Shown here in pieces: positions 22,850 to 33,092 of a stretch of 64,000 nt of DNA (position 1 is its first letter; the number at the start of each line of letters is the position of its first letter). The stretch spans positions 76,747,184 to 76,811,183 of the forward strand of contig NC_067472.1 of NCBI RefSeq assembly GCF_947179515.1, written 5' to 3'. A model generated the notes under the pieces. The model ran no database searches, was not told where the DNA came from, and saw only the letters and a list, made by a program, of their open reading frames with translations. Origin of the DNA: Apodemus sylvaticus (lineage: Eukaryota; Chordata; Mammalia; Rodentia; Muridae). Position numbers and translations under genes: made by a program.

Positions 22850-23250
22850 ATTAAAAATGTGATTAAAGTTTCTATCCTAAAAAGTCATAAAAGGAACCAG
22901 TGAAATATCAACTAAGAGTAAAGATAAAAACAATGTCATTTTTAAATAAACTAAAACATAAATTTAACAAAACTAAGATATGACTCTTAGAGAAAAGATC
23001 TTGATAAATCCTTAGCAAGACTAATGAGTTAGGAAATAGAAAAGTTAAAAATACTTAGATCAAAAATGATAATATATCCTATGAATAGTAAAAGAATAAT
23101 AAGGAAATAATAAATTTGGTAATTTGGACGCAATAAATTTCTCATATTACACAAATTTCCAAAGCTGATTCAAGAAATAAGACATAAATATGACTTTAAA
23201 GAAATTATGTCCTTAATAAAAAAAAGTCTTCTTAGAAAGAAAACTCCTAA
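22850..23250 (+). mobile_element. Ancient L1 ORF2, second segment
   Basis: 'agcaagactaatgagttagg', 'gacgcaataaatttctcata' and 'ccaaagctgattcaagaaat' match, in order, the ORF2 region just before the reverse-transcriptase core. Same orientation and age as the piece at 21.6-22.1 kb. Confidence 0.72.
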
Positions 23251-23252
23251 AC

Positions 23253-23390
23253 AGGTCAAGGGTGGTGCACACTTAGAATTCCGGCACTTAGGAGGCAGAG
23301 GCAGGTGGGTCTCTGACTATGAGGCCAGCCTGGTCTACATAATAAATTCCAGACAGTCAGGGCTACACAGAGAAACCCTATTTTGAAAAA
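23253..23390 (+). mobile_element. B1 SINE
   Basis: 'ggtggtgcacacttagaatt', 'gaggcagaggcaggtgggtc', 'gaggccagcctggtctacat' and 'gctacacagagaaaccctat' form a full-length B1 with an A-rich tail. Confidence 0.9.
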
Positions 23391-23433
23391 AATGGGGGAA
23401 CGGGAGAGAGTAGGAGAGAAAGAGAAGGGAGGG

Positions 23434-23798
23434 GAGCCTTCCTGTGCATCCTTGCCCAAGTAGCATGCATGGGCCTGAGCCTTCCTGTGCATCCTTGTCC
23501 AAGTGGCATGCATGGGCCTGAGCCTTCCTGTGCATCCTTGTCCAAGTGGCATGCATGGGCCTGAGCCTTCCTGTGCATCCTTGTCCAAGTGGCATGCATG
23601 GGCCTGAGCCTTCCTGTGCATCCTTGTCCAAGTGGCATGCATGGGCCTGAGCCTTCCTGTGCATCCTTGTCCAAGTGGCATGCATGGGCCTGAGCCTTCC
23701 TGTGCATCCTTGTCCAAGTGGCATGCATGGGCCTGAGCCTTCCTGTGCATCCTTGTCCAAGTGGTATGAATGGCCCTGAGCCTTCCTGTGCATCCTTG
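23434..23798. repeat. 43-bp minisatellite, 8 full units plus a partial one
   Basis: Units start with GAGCCTTCCTGTGCATCC at 23434, 23477, 23520, 23563, 23606, 23649, 23692 and 23735, with a partial ninth at 23778. Spacing is exactly 43 each time. The inner units are nearly identical, and the outer ones differ (GCCCAAGTAGC at the left, GTGGTATGAATGGCC at the right). The unit has no stop on minus in any frame, so a period of 43 gives three long overlapping frames. Confidence 0.97.
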
Positions 23799-24050
23799 CT
23801 GAGTATGTTGAGCACAAGGCCTAACTACCCTAAAACCGAGCAAGTTCCATGACCAGTCAAATCAATCAAAGCCACAGGACCTAAGCATGCTCACTCCACC
23901 AGGGAGGAAGGAGGTGGTTTGTCCATTGCTTGCTCAGAAAGGATCTAAGCCAATTGTCCAGGGGTTCTCAGCCACAGGACAACCCCCCTCATACATAGTC
24001 CCCACCTAACTTGGTCTCCCCACACTGCTGCCTCTCAAGCAGGGAAGATT
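23799..24050. other. Unassigned sequence between minisatellite and B1 tail
   Basis: No family recognised. It lies inside the block that interrupts the ancient L1. Confidence 0.4.
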
Positions 24051-24051
24051 C

Positions 24052-24094
24052 CTGCTGTGCTACACAGAGAAACCCTGTCTTGAAAAACAAACAA
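24052..24094 (+). mobile_element. B1 SINE 3' end, split by an L1 insertion
   Basis: 'gctgtgctacacagagaaac' and 'cctgtcttgaaaaacaaaca' is a B1 3' end. Its A-rich tail resumes at 27240-27262 after the L1, and the 13-base GAAAAACAAACAA is duplicated on both sides. Confidence 0.85.
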
Positions 24095-24099
24095 CAGGA

Positions 24100-25080
24100 A
24101 TTCAAGGCCCATACCTAAACATAGTAAAAGCAATATACAGCAAACCGGTAGGCAGCATCAAACTAAATGGAGAGAAACTTGAAGCAATCCCACTGAAATC
24201 AGGGACCACACAAGGCTGCCCGCTTTCTCCTTATCTTTTCAGTATTGTACTTGAGGTACTAGCTCGGGCAATTCGACAACATAAGGAGGTCAAAGGGATA
24301 CAAATTGGAAAGGAAGAAGTCAAACTATCATTATTTGCAGACGACATGATCGTCTACCTAAGTGACCCAAACAACTCCACTAGAGAGCTCCTACAGCTAA
24401 TAAACAACTTCAGCAAAGTGGCAGGTTATAAAATCAACTCAAGCAAATCAGTGGCCTTCCTATACTCAAAAGATAAGCAGGCTGAGAAAGAAATTAGGAA
24501 AATGACCCCCTTCACAATAGCCACAAACAGTATAAAGTATCTTGGGGTGACTCTTACCAAACATGTGAAAGATCTGTATGACAAGAACTTCAAGACTCTG
24601 AAGAAAGAAATGGAAGAAGACCTCAAAAAATGGGAAAACCTCCCATGCTCATGGATCGGTAGAATCAATATAGTTAAAATGGCCATTTTGCCTAAAGCAC
24701 TATACAGATTCAATGCAATACCCATCAAAATCCCAACTCAATTCTTCACAGAGTTAGAAAGAGCAATTATCAAATTCATCTGGAACAACAAAAAACCCAG
24801 GATAGCTAAAACTATTCTCAGCAACAAAAGGAAATCTGGGGGAATCAGTATCCCTGACCTCAAGCAATACTACAGAGCAATAGTGTTAAAAACTGCATGG
24901 TATTGGTACAGTGACAGGCAGGAGGATCAATGGAACAGGATTGAAGATCCAGAAATGAACCCACACACCTATGGCCACTTGATCCTCGACAAAGAGGCTG
25001 AAAACATCCAATGGAAAAAAGATAGTCTTTTCAACAAATGGTGCTGGTTCAACTGGAGGTCAGCATGCAGAAGAATGTGA
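24100..25080 (+). pseudogene. L1 ORF2 reverse-transcriptase/thumb fragment
   Basis: About 326 codons of ORF2 are open without an upstream start, because the element is 5'-truncated. The order seen is the TTQGCPLSP motif, then FADDM, then a KYLGVTLTK motif of the thumb region. The frame stops at TGA, where an Arg CGA is expected from the family. In a full element the protein nicks and copies target DNA. This fragment lacks the endonuclease and is dead. Confidence 0.92.
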
Positions 25081-25413
25081 ATTGATCCATCCTTGTCTCC
25101 TTGTACTAAGCTCAAATCCAAATGGATCAAGGACCTCCACATAAAGCCAGACACTCTGAAGCTAATAGAAAAGAAACTGGGGAAGACCCTTGAGGACATC
25201 GGTACAGGGAGAAAGTTTCTGAACAGAACACCAATAGCGTATGCTCTAAGAGCAAGAATTGACAAATGGGACCTCATAAAATTACAAAGTTTCTGTAAGG
25301 CAAAGGACACCATCAAGAGGACAAATCGGTAACCAACAAATTGGGAAAAGATCTTCACCAATCCTACATCAGATAGAGGGCTAATATCCAATATATATAA
25401 AGAACTCAAGAAG

Positions 25414-26128
25414 TTAGACTCCAGAAAACCGAACAACCCTATTAAAAATGGGGTACAGAGTTAAACAAAGAATTCTCACCTGAAGAACTTCGGATGGCGG
25501 AGAAGCATCTTAAAAAATGCTCAACTTCATTAGTCATTAGGGAAATGCAAATCAAAACAACCCTAAGATTCATCTTACACCAGTCAGAATGGCTAAGATT
25601 AAAAATTCAGGAGACAGCAGGTGTTGGAGAGGGTGTGGAGAAAGAGGAACACTCCTCCACTGCTTGTGGGGTTGCAAATTGGTACAACCACTCTGGAAAG
25701 CAGTCTGGCGGTTCCTCCGAAAACTGGGCACCTCACTTCCAGAAGATCCTGCTATACCACTCCTGGGCATATACCCAGAAGACTCCCCACCATGTAATAA
25801 GGATACATGCTCTACTATGTTCATAGCAGCCCTATTTATAATTGCTAGATGCTGGAAAGAACCCAGGTATCCCTCAACAGAAGAGTGGATGCAAAAAATG
25901 TGGTATATCTACACAATGGAGTACTATTCAGCCATTAGAAACAATGAATTCATGAAATTCTTAGGCAAATGGATGGAGCTAGAGAATATCATACTAAGTG
26001 AGGTAACCCAGACTCAAAAGGTGAATCATGGTATGCACTCACTAATAAGTGGATATTAACCTAGAAAACTGGAATACCCAAAACATAATCCACACATCAA
26101 ATGAGGTACAAGAAGAAAGGAAGAGTAG
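25414..26128 (+). repeat. First copy of the L1 3' tandem duplication (715 bp)
   Basis: It starts 'ttagactccagaaaaccgaa' and ends '...aagaaaggaagagtag', where the second copy begins with the same 'ttagactcc'. It has a one-base deletion (AGATTCATC versus AGATTTCATC in copy two) that shifts the ORF2 frame. Confidence 0.95.
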
Positions 26129-27036
26129 TTAGACTCCAGAAAACCGAACAACCCTATTAAAAATGGGGTACAGAGTTAAACAAAGAATTCTCACCTGAAG
26201 AACTTCGGATGGCGGAGAAGCATCTTAAAAAATGCTCAACTTCATTAGTCATTAGGGAAATGCAAATCAAAACAACCCTAAGATTTCATCTTACACCAGT
26301 CAGAATGGCTGAGATTAAAAATTCAGGAGACAGCAGGTGTTGGAGAGGGTGTTGGGAAAGAGGAACACTCCTCCACTTCTGGTGGGGTTGCAAATTGGTA
26401 CAACCACTCTGGAAATCAGTCTGGCGGTTCCTCCGAAAACTGGGCACCTCACTTCCAGAAGATCCTGCTATACCACTCCTGGGCATATACCCAGAGGATT
26501 CCCCACCATGTAATAAGGATACATGCTCTACTATGTTCATAGCAGCCCTATTTATAATTGCCAGATGCTGGAAAGAACCCAGGTATCCCTCAACAGAAGA
26601 GTGGATGCAAAAAATTTGGTATATCTACACAATGGAGTACTATTCAGCCATTAGAAACAATGATTTCATGAAATTCTTAGGCAAATGGATGGAGCTAGAG
26701 AACATCATACTAAGTGAGGTAACCCAGACTCAAAAGGTGAATCATGGTATGCACTCACTAATAAGTGGTTATTAACCTAGAAAACTGGAATGCCCAAAAC
26801 ATAATCCGCACATCAAATGAGATACAAGAAGAAAGGAGGAGTGGTCCCTGGTTCTGGAAAGACTCAGTGAAACAGTATTCGGCAAAACTAGAACGGGGAA
26901 CTGGGAAGGGGTGGGAGGGAGGACAGGGGAAGAGAAGGGGGCTTACAGGACTTTCGGGGAGGGGGGGCTAGAAAAGGGGAAATTACTTGAAATGTAAATA
27001 AATTATATCGAATAAAAAAAATTAAAAAAAAAAAAA
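26129..27036 (+). repeat. Second copy of the L1 3' region, with 3' UTR and A tail
   Basis: It repeats 25414-26128 at an offset of 715-716 and then continues through the G-rich 3' UTR to an A tail. The ORF2 C-terminus is open for 188 codons (26209-26775) and ends in the family's SLISGY. This copy kept the T that copy one lost. Confidence 0.95.
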
Positions 27037-27239
27037 GAAAGGAGGAGTGGCCCCTGGTTCTGGAAAGACTCAGTGAAACAGTATTCGGCAAAACCAGAAC
27101 GGGGAAGTGGGAAGGGGTCGGTGGGAGGACAGGGGAAGAGAAGGGGCCTTACGGGACTTTCGGGGAGTGGGGGGGGCTAGAAAAGGGAAATCATTTGAAA
27201 TGTAAATAAATTATATCGAATAAAAAAATTAAAAAAAAA
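27037..27239 (+). repeat. Third, partial copy of the L1 3' UTR
   Basis: Directly after the A tail of copy two, GAAAGGAGGAGTGGCCCC restarts and a second 3' UTR runs to its own A tail. It shares GAAAGGAGGAGTGG with 26830 onward, so the join may rest on microhomology. Confidence 0.93.
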
Positions 27240-27261
27240 GAAAAACAAACAAAACCAAACA

Positions 27262-27957
27262 AAAAGTGTCAATACTAAACAAAATCTTTAGAAAATGGTA
27301 GTAGAGGATATACTTCCCAACTCATTTTATGAAGTCAAACATTTTAAAAGAAAATGAAAACCTATAAATCAATGTCTTTCATGAACTTAGATATTAAAAA
27401 CCCTCAATAAAATGTTTTAAAAGCTCATCAATAAATGAAGAGAACAGTATTTCAAGTTGAGGTGAGATTATCTCAGTAATTCAATATTGATTCAAGATTT
27501 GAGAATCAGAGAAATTAAGTAGAATGCATTATTTACATATATGAAATATTCAGAGAACAAACTTAATAAAAAAGGAAAATCAGTCTATGTAATTCACCAT
27601 ATTTATACAACAAAGGCAAAAAATCATTATTAGGGAACACATGGATGGCAAATTAGACAAAACAGAGCAACTATTCCTTATAAAAATTGTTATAAGACTA
27701 TAGACATGACCTTCTAAATTTGATAAAGCTCACAGTACATGTAACATGAAATTAGAAGCACTTCCTCCTAAGCTTAAAACAAATCAGGATGTTTGCTGCC
27801 AATACTTCTGTTTAATACTATACTGAAAGTTCTAGCCAAGCAATAAGACAAGAAAGACAAGCAAATAGCAAAAGAATTGGAAAATGAGAAGTTAAACTCT
27901 CTTCATGTGTGGACGACATAAAAAGTTCTTGAAAGTTTTATTTAATATATTATGAGC
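27262..27957 (+). mobile_element. Ancient L1 ORF2, reverse-transcriptase segment
   Basis: 'acttcccaactcattttatg', 'taaaaaccctcaataaaatg', 'tatgtaattcaccatattta' and 'actgaaagttctagccaagc' match successive landmarks of the L1 RT domain, heavily mutated. It continues the old L1 interrupted at about 23.25 kb. Confidence 0.78.
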
Positions 27958-28200
27958 AGGGCTGAGAGAGGCTCTGTGGTTATGAGCATGTGCTGCTCTC
28001 TCAGAGGATATGTGCTGGGTTCCCAGCACCCACATCAGGAAGGGCACAACTGCCTGTAACCCCAGCCCCAGCGGATCTAAAGCCTCTGTCTCCTGTGGGC
28101 ACCTGCACACATGTGCACCTACCTACACACAGACATACAATTAAGATAGAACATAAAAGTAAATATAAGAATTACCAATTATATAACTATTATTAGATTA
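27958..28200 (+). mobile_element. B3/B2-type SINE in the ancient L1
   Basis: 'ggctctgtggttatgagcat', 'gggttcccagcacccacatc', 'gcacaactgcctgtaacccc' and a CACACATG-rich, A-rich tail. The old L1 resumes after it. Confidence 0.82.
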
Positions 28201-28286
28201 TAATAAAACCATAATAACTATTATTAGAATTAACTAATGTTCTAGAATGTGATATTAGCAAGAATTACATTAGCAAAGACAATTGC

Positions 28287-28495
28287 AAAATGAATATTTT
28301 TTAAAGATTTATTTATTTATTATATGTAAGTACACTGTAGCTGTCTTCAGACACCAGAGGAGGGTGTCAGGTCAGATCTCTTTACAGATGGTTGTGAGTC
28401 ACCATGTGGGTGCTGGGATTTGAACTCATGACCTTCGGAAGAGCAGTCGGTGCTCTTACCCACTGAGCCATCTCTCCAGCCCAAAATGAATATTT
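28287..28495 (-). mobile_element. B2 SINE with target-site duplication
   Basis: The plus strand reads 'agatttatttatttattata', 'gtacactgtagctgtcttca', 'ggtgctgggatttgaactca' and 'cactgagccatctctccagc', a full B2 in reverse. The bases AAAATGAATATTT flank it on both sides (near 28288 and 28483) with one later mismatch, a TSD of about 13-15 bases inside the ancient L1. Confidence 0.95.
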
Positions 28496-28680
28496 CTTAA
28501 AACACCATGTTCACTGGCATCAAATAACATAAGAATCTTAGGAATAAACTTATTCAATGATATATACAACCTGAACACTGACATTTTCAAAACATTACTG
28601 AGGAAAATTAAAACACGCGTAAAGAAATATATACATAAACCATGCTCACAGATTCTAAACCTCCGTGTTGCTGAGCTGCT
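28496..28680 (+). mobile_element. Ancient L1 ORF2, thumb segment
   Basis: 'aagaatcttaggaataaact', 'gatatatacaacctgaacac', 'tttcaaaacattactgagga' and 'ccatgctcacagattctaaa' follow the ORF2 order that in the young copy lies at 24540-24665. Confidence 0.75.
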
Positions 28681-29250
28681 GATGCTTCCAGACTGATGTG
28701 GAAGCAGCACAACACACAGATTTCCTTAAAAAAAAATCTCAGTGTGGATTTGTGTACAAATTAACAAACTGTTTCAAGGCTGTCTACGAAGATGCAGTAT
28801 TGTACCATAGTAAATAACTTTCTAAACTGCAAACTAAGTGTGCAGAATCATTTGGGTATAATTTGAATCACGTTAAGAATTTGAATTTTGCAGCAGTGTG
28901 AATCACTGATAAGGGGATGTTTTTATGATTCATACACACATCGAAGTAGATAAAGAACAATTAGGAAGTGACAAGTTTGGGGAGTCATGTCATACAGATT
29001 CAAAGCTTACCATAGAGCTTCAGACATTGCACCATTCACCTCAGATGTGCACAAAGAACAGTGGCCATGGATGAAGTACCCAGACACCAATCTCCACAGG
29101 CACACAGCTGATGTCTGATAAAGACAGCCAGGTAGCTCAAGGATAAAGTACAATCTTTGCAATAAATGACAGTAGAAAAACTTGGTGTCCATGGTCGTAC
29201 CCTACACAGAACACAATTGTCAATTCCTCACCCAACTAAAGGCTCAGAGA
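28681..29250 (+). mobile_element. Ancient L1 ORF2, C-terminal half (weak)
   Basis: Match is poor at 28.7-29.0 kb. It recovers at 29.07-29.24 kb, where 'ccacaggcacacagctgatg', 'aagtacaatctttgcaataa' and 'aattgtcaattcctcaccca' follow the order of the young ORF2 at 24960-25080. Confidence 0.5.
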
Positions 29251-29555
29251 ACACCAAGGAAGAGAAGGCAGAAGGCCAGAGGGTGGGGAGGCTAGCTTCT
29301 GGACATGCCATGGCTATCACATTTGTGAACTCAAAGAGGCTCCAGTCACTTGCTCAAGATCACCACAGACAAATTTCCAGCACTGAGTTGCTGGGGAAAT
29401 GAAGCAGAAATTTCCAGTTTCTTTGGAGACTCAGTTGTGTCATGTCATGTTTTTCTGAAAACTATCTTTTGAGGGTGTTTTGGGCAATATTAAAGAAGTG
29501 AACCTGCCATCTCTCCTGCCCCGCCAGGCCTCAGTACCGTGTCCCAGCAGGGCCC
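29251..29555. other. Non-repetitive intergenic sequence
   Basis: Nothing recognised between the end of the old L1 and the LTR-like sequence. Confidence 0.35.
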
Positions 29556-29990
29556 TGCTCGGCACCAAGCTGTTCTCTCCCAGCAGCTCCCACAGCATCT
29601 CAGCTGTGATTTCTCTCCACCATAAACCCCTTTAATCAGTGGGCCCACACTCCAGTAACCAAGTAAGTCAAAACTCTTACGGTTTAATCAGCCATCAGAT
29701 GTATATATAAAAATATTATAATTTACAAGATGCCAATACAGTAGTGTTAGAGCCAATTGGTTATTATAAAAGCTTTATCCCAATATTTCTAACCTTATAA
29801 AAGCTTAGCTATTTTGGCTAATAGATGTCATACAGGTCCACGTCCGAAGCCATCTTGGTTCCTCCTTTCTCTTCCTGTGACCTCTGTTTCTCCCCAGCTC
29901 CTAGCTCCCCCTCCCTTTTCCTGTCCAATCACAGGCCTTCCACTGCCCTAATATGATTGGACATGGAGAATCCTGCAGCATTTCACCCTT
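29556..29990 (-). mobile_element. ERV LTR-like segment
   Basis: Read on minus it opens TGAAATGCTGCAGG, directly preceded by AGAAAGGG, which would serve as a polypurine tract. It then carries 'gaaccaagatggcttcggac', 'aataaccaattggctctaac' and 'tgggcccactgattaaaggg'. This layout resembles the 3' LTR of a rodent ERV. The exact family is not resolved, and the far end is uncertain. Confidence 0.55.
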
Positions 29991-31980
29991 TCTGTTTAAT
30001 AAAAAAAAATTAAAAAATAAAAAATAAAAAGACTTTCTCTCGAAATATAAATTGAACACAACTATTACCATTTTGTAAATTAAATAGTATAAGATAGTCC
30101 TAATACCCAGTCCAACATTTTTGCCAATAAAATTGAACACTGTCCTTTCTCTTAACTTAAAAAAGAAAAAAGCTAGTGGTTATGTACCTGGCTATGTCTT
30201 GGCTTTAGAGTGAATGCCAATTGAAAACCACCCTCTCAAATCTGTTCCTCTCAAAGTAAAAAGCCTGAGCTAGCTAGGAGACTATGAAGTTTTTCAACCC
30301 CATCAGAAATCCAAGAACAACTGATACTAACTGAAAAAATAGATAGGACGCCTAGCACAGCTTCCAAAACTTAGACAGTTGATAGAGACCGCTGAACACC
30401 TGGAGAGTCCAAAAAATGTCTGTCTCTCTGAGCAGAGAGCCAAACAGAAAGGTGTTATAGATTGTTATAAGCCAGAGGAAGCTTATATTTTGTCTAACAT
30501 GGTCTCTCATGGGAATTTGCGTGTCTTTTTCCTATTTGGCAAGATAGAAAAAGCCTAAGTAGAGGCTCTTATAATATCTTAAGTTATTTTATATGTTTTA
30601 GATTGTTTTGATTTTCAAAATAGGTGTGATTTTGGGTTTTGCGGTTGTATTATTTCTCTGGGGGAGAGGTCTAAATAAAGGGTTTTCTGATTACTGGCTT
30701 AAGGGTATGTTGATTTGGGAAAATGTTTTTTTCTTTGTGTTTTTGGAAAAGATGATTAAGGTATTTACACTTTCCAGAGTTATATTGATCAGATATGATG
30801 AAGGGAGACCTCCAAAGGACTAGATTCCAGAAAACTAAACAAAAAATATGTCTTGATGATATTAAAATTTTGTTTGGAGATTTATATATTACAGAATATA
30901 CAGCCTTGGTGAATTTTCTCATCAGATATGCTGAACTGACCTGCTTGAACTCCTGATGTCCTGGACTTCATCTAGATCCAGTCAAGACACAGACATCAGA
31001 GACTAATCAATCCTATTTTTCCTTCCCTTTTTGTTTAATTTTAAAAAAAGAACTGACAGACCATGAGATGTGTAGATGTTATATAAAAACAAGATGAACT
31101 CATGAGACCCCCACCAAAGAGTTGATTGAGATGGGGCTAAAAAGTGGACAGGCCAACAGATCATGGTAACATGGGCCTAACCCACAGAGATTTCGCAGAT
31201 CCATTGGTGTTCTAGCAGGAGCCCTCTGGTCTGATGTGAGATTTGCAGCTAGCCATTGCCTTGCCAGCACTAATGCAGGAACGTGCCAGCATTCTTTTTT
31301 AATATTTTCCACAACATGAGGGGATGTTTTGCTGAAACAGACACATGAGAAAATGTTTTTCTGAAAACAATCACATGGTATTTTCTGGAAGCTGCCTGGA
31401 AAAGGGGCATTGCTATTTTGCTAAAGCAGACACTTGAGAGTGACATTTAGAAAGGGTTTACCTATAACCCTACAGACAGTGGATGGAGCTGTGGCATTGG
31501 TTCGCCTTGCCACTCTTTGTTGTTCTTCATTGGGTTTTGCTGATGCTGGGCGTTGCTGACAATGTTGTGGCATTGGTTCACTTTGTCTTCTTTGTAGATC
31601 ATTGTTTGTCGTGACTTGTAAAGAAAAATATATTAAAGAATTTCTGGTGGGGCTTCTTGCCACTTTCTCAGACGTGGGCTGGCTGGCAGAGCCTTGCCGT
31701 TTCTACTGGACTGAACTGTCATTTCTGATTCATGAGTGGTGATTGCAAGTTGATCAAGCTACTGCTGCTGATCTGTGTGAACTAAACTTCTGATATCCTG
31801 ACAACAAAGACTGGAATCTCCCTGATAATCGTTTGTTTCTAAACAGGTCCAAATCCCCTTTTCCCCTATAAACTTTTTCTTTCCACTACCTCTGGTGCGT
31901 AGTATGTTAGAAGGGAGGTTAAGGAATTAAGAACCCTTATTAAAGTAGGTTTGAAAACTCTAAGCCTACAAGGAAGAGAG
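29991..31980 (-). mobile_element. Putative ERV internal region, non-coding
   Basis: AT-rich sequence on the internal side of the LTR's polypurine tract. There is no gag, pol or env-like frame, and the longest open frames are under 85 codons. A short direct repeat, TGTGGCATTGGTTC, occurs at about 31491 and 31568. It may be the inside of a non-autonomous or decayed ERV, or several unrelated pieces. Confidence 0.35.
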
Positions 31981-31984
31981 AACT

Positions 31985-32225
31985 TCCAGAGGTTGTACTA
32001 ACAGATGGGATTCCCATGTTCCAGTGGATGCTCCTCCACCACACACATATGGGGAGTGCTATCTGGACATAGTGTGTTATCAAAAAGGGGAAAAAAAGAC
32101 ATTAAGTTGGGAGACAAACATGTTAGAGAGGATAGGGGAGAAGCTGGGGTATATGTATGGAACCACACTTTACTCTGTACATGTACGAGTTCTCAAGAAC
32201 AAAAGAAAATTAGATAAGAATGTAA
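31985..32225 (+). mobile_element. Old L1 3' UTR fragment (candidate)
   Basis: 'atggggagtgctatctggac', a GGGGAAAAAAAGACATTAAG block, 'gaggataggggagaagctgg' and 'tctgtacatgtacgagttct' resemble old murine L1 3' ends. A short AATAAATAG stretch follows near 32260. Confidence 0.45.
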
Positions 32226-32638
32226 GGGAAATTATTGTTCATCATTAGACAAACAAAAATAAATAGAATGAAGAAAAAAAGTTAAAGGCAAACCAGAAAG
32301 AAAATGAAAGGTGTTGATAATGCCAGTATTGGTGACTATTCATGTTGTTTTTAAAACATGAATAAATATGCAGCAAACATAGTAAATACAACTAACATGC
32401 TTTAATGCCATTTGTCTTGTCAACAGCAAAACTTATAAGAACACATTTGTTTTATACATACATAAGGTTCTCCTATGATTTGAATCAGGCCTCAGTCTTT
32501 TCTTTCTCCTACCATGATACTTCTGGGGAAATTCAAACTTCTTGGGGACACCTTATTTCAATAGCCAAAGGTTGGCACAAGTATCTCTTTAGAATTATCT
32601 TCTGTCATATTGATAACACATTTATACAGTTCACAAAT

Positions 32639-32671
<33 letters not shown>

Positions 32672-32884
32672 TATTGAGTGTAGCAAAGTTGTATAATTTC
32701 TGTATTTTGGATTAGAAATGTTTTCTGTTTGTTATCTTGGCATTTTTATACAGTATCTTTTATTAATTCTTTGAGACTGTCATACTGTATTTTGATCATA
32801 TTCAAAATACGTACACACACACACACACAGAGTTCCCCATTCCCTTCCAACTTCATGTTCTCTTTTGTTTTCTGTTTTATTTGT
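32226..32884. other. Intergenic sequence with two short CA repeats
   Basis: (CA)n tracts at 32638-32665 and 32810-32830. Otherwise AT-rich and unrecognised. Confidence 0.6.
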
Positions 32885-33092
32885 TTTTTAGACTTATTTA
32901 CCTATGTGTATTAGTGTTTGCCTGCACATATATATGTGCACCACCTTCATACTTGGTATCTGCAGATTCAGAGAGGACATTGTAACAATTACAAATGGTT
33001 GTAAGTTGCCATGTAGGTACTAGGAACCAAACCCAAGTTCTCTGTAAAAGCAACAATGTTCTTACACATTGCTAAACCATCTCTACAACTCC
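32885..33092 (-). mobile_element. B3 SINE
   Basis: The plus strand reads 'ttacctatgtgtattagtgt', 'ttgcctgcacatatatatgt', 'aaatggttgtaagttgccat' and 'gctaaaccatctctacaact', a diverged reverse B3. Confidence 0.85.

Larger units (their letters stand above)
24095..27239 (+). mobile_element. L1 (rat-type), 3.1 kb, 5'-truncated, with reiterated 3' end
   Basis: The insert begins in the ORF2 reverse-transcriptase domain. The catalytic FADDM motif is encoded at 24334-24348, and the frame is open from 24100 to a TGA at 25078-25080, then in frame again to a TAA at 25330-25332. The C-terminal region and 3' UTR then occur repeatedly: a first copy at 25414-26128, a second at 26129-27036 (offset 715), and a third piece of 3' UTR only at 27037-27239. 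The 13-base TSD GAAAAACAAACAA lies at 24082-24094 and 27240-27252, so the whole array behaves as one insertion. ORF1, the endonuclease and the 5' UTR are absent. Confidence 0.95.

Noticed and set aside
23434..23798. Regular 43-bp spacing suggests a CRISPR-like array
   Set aside because: The whole 43-base unit is repeated with no unique spacers, and the context is a rodent genome full of SINEs and L1s.
23335..23843. Three overlapping minus frames with HRKAQAHAC-type repeats
   Set aside because: Same reason: a 43-bp stop-free unit. The flanks of the frames are B1 sequence, not coding.
24346..25080. 244-codon frame as a host gene
   Set aside because: It is the L1 ORF2 reverse-transcriptase/thumb region, within a truncated element having TSDs and in-frame stops.
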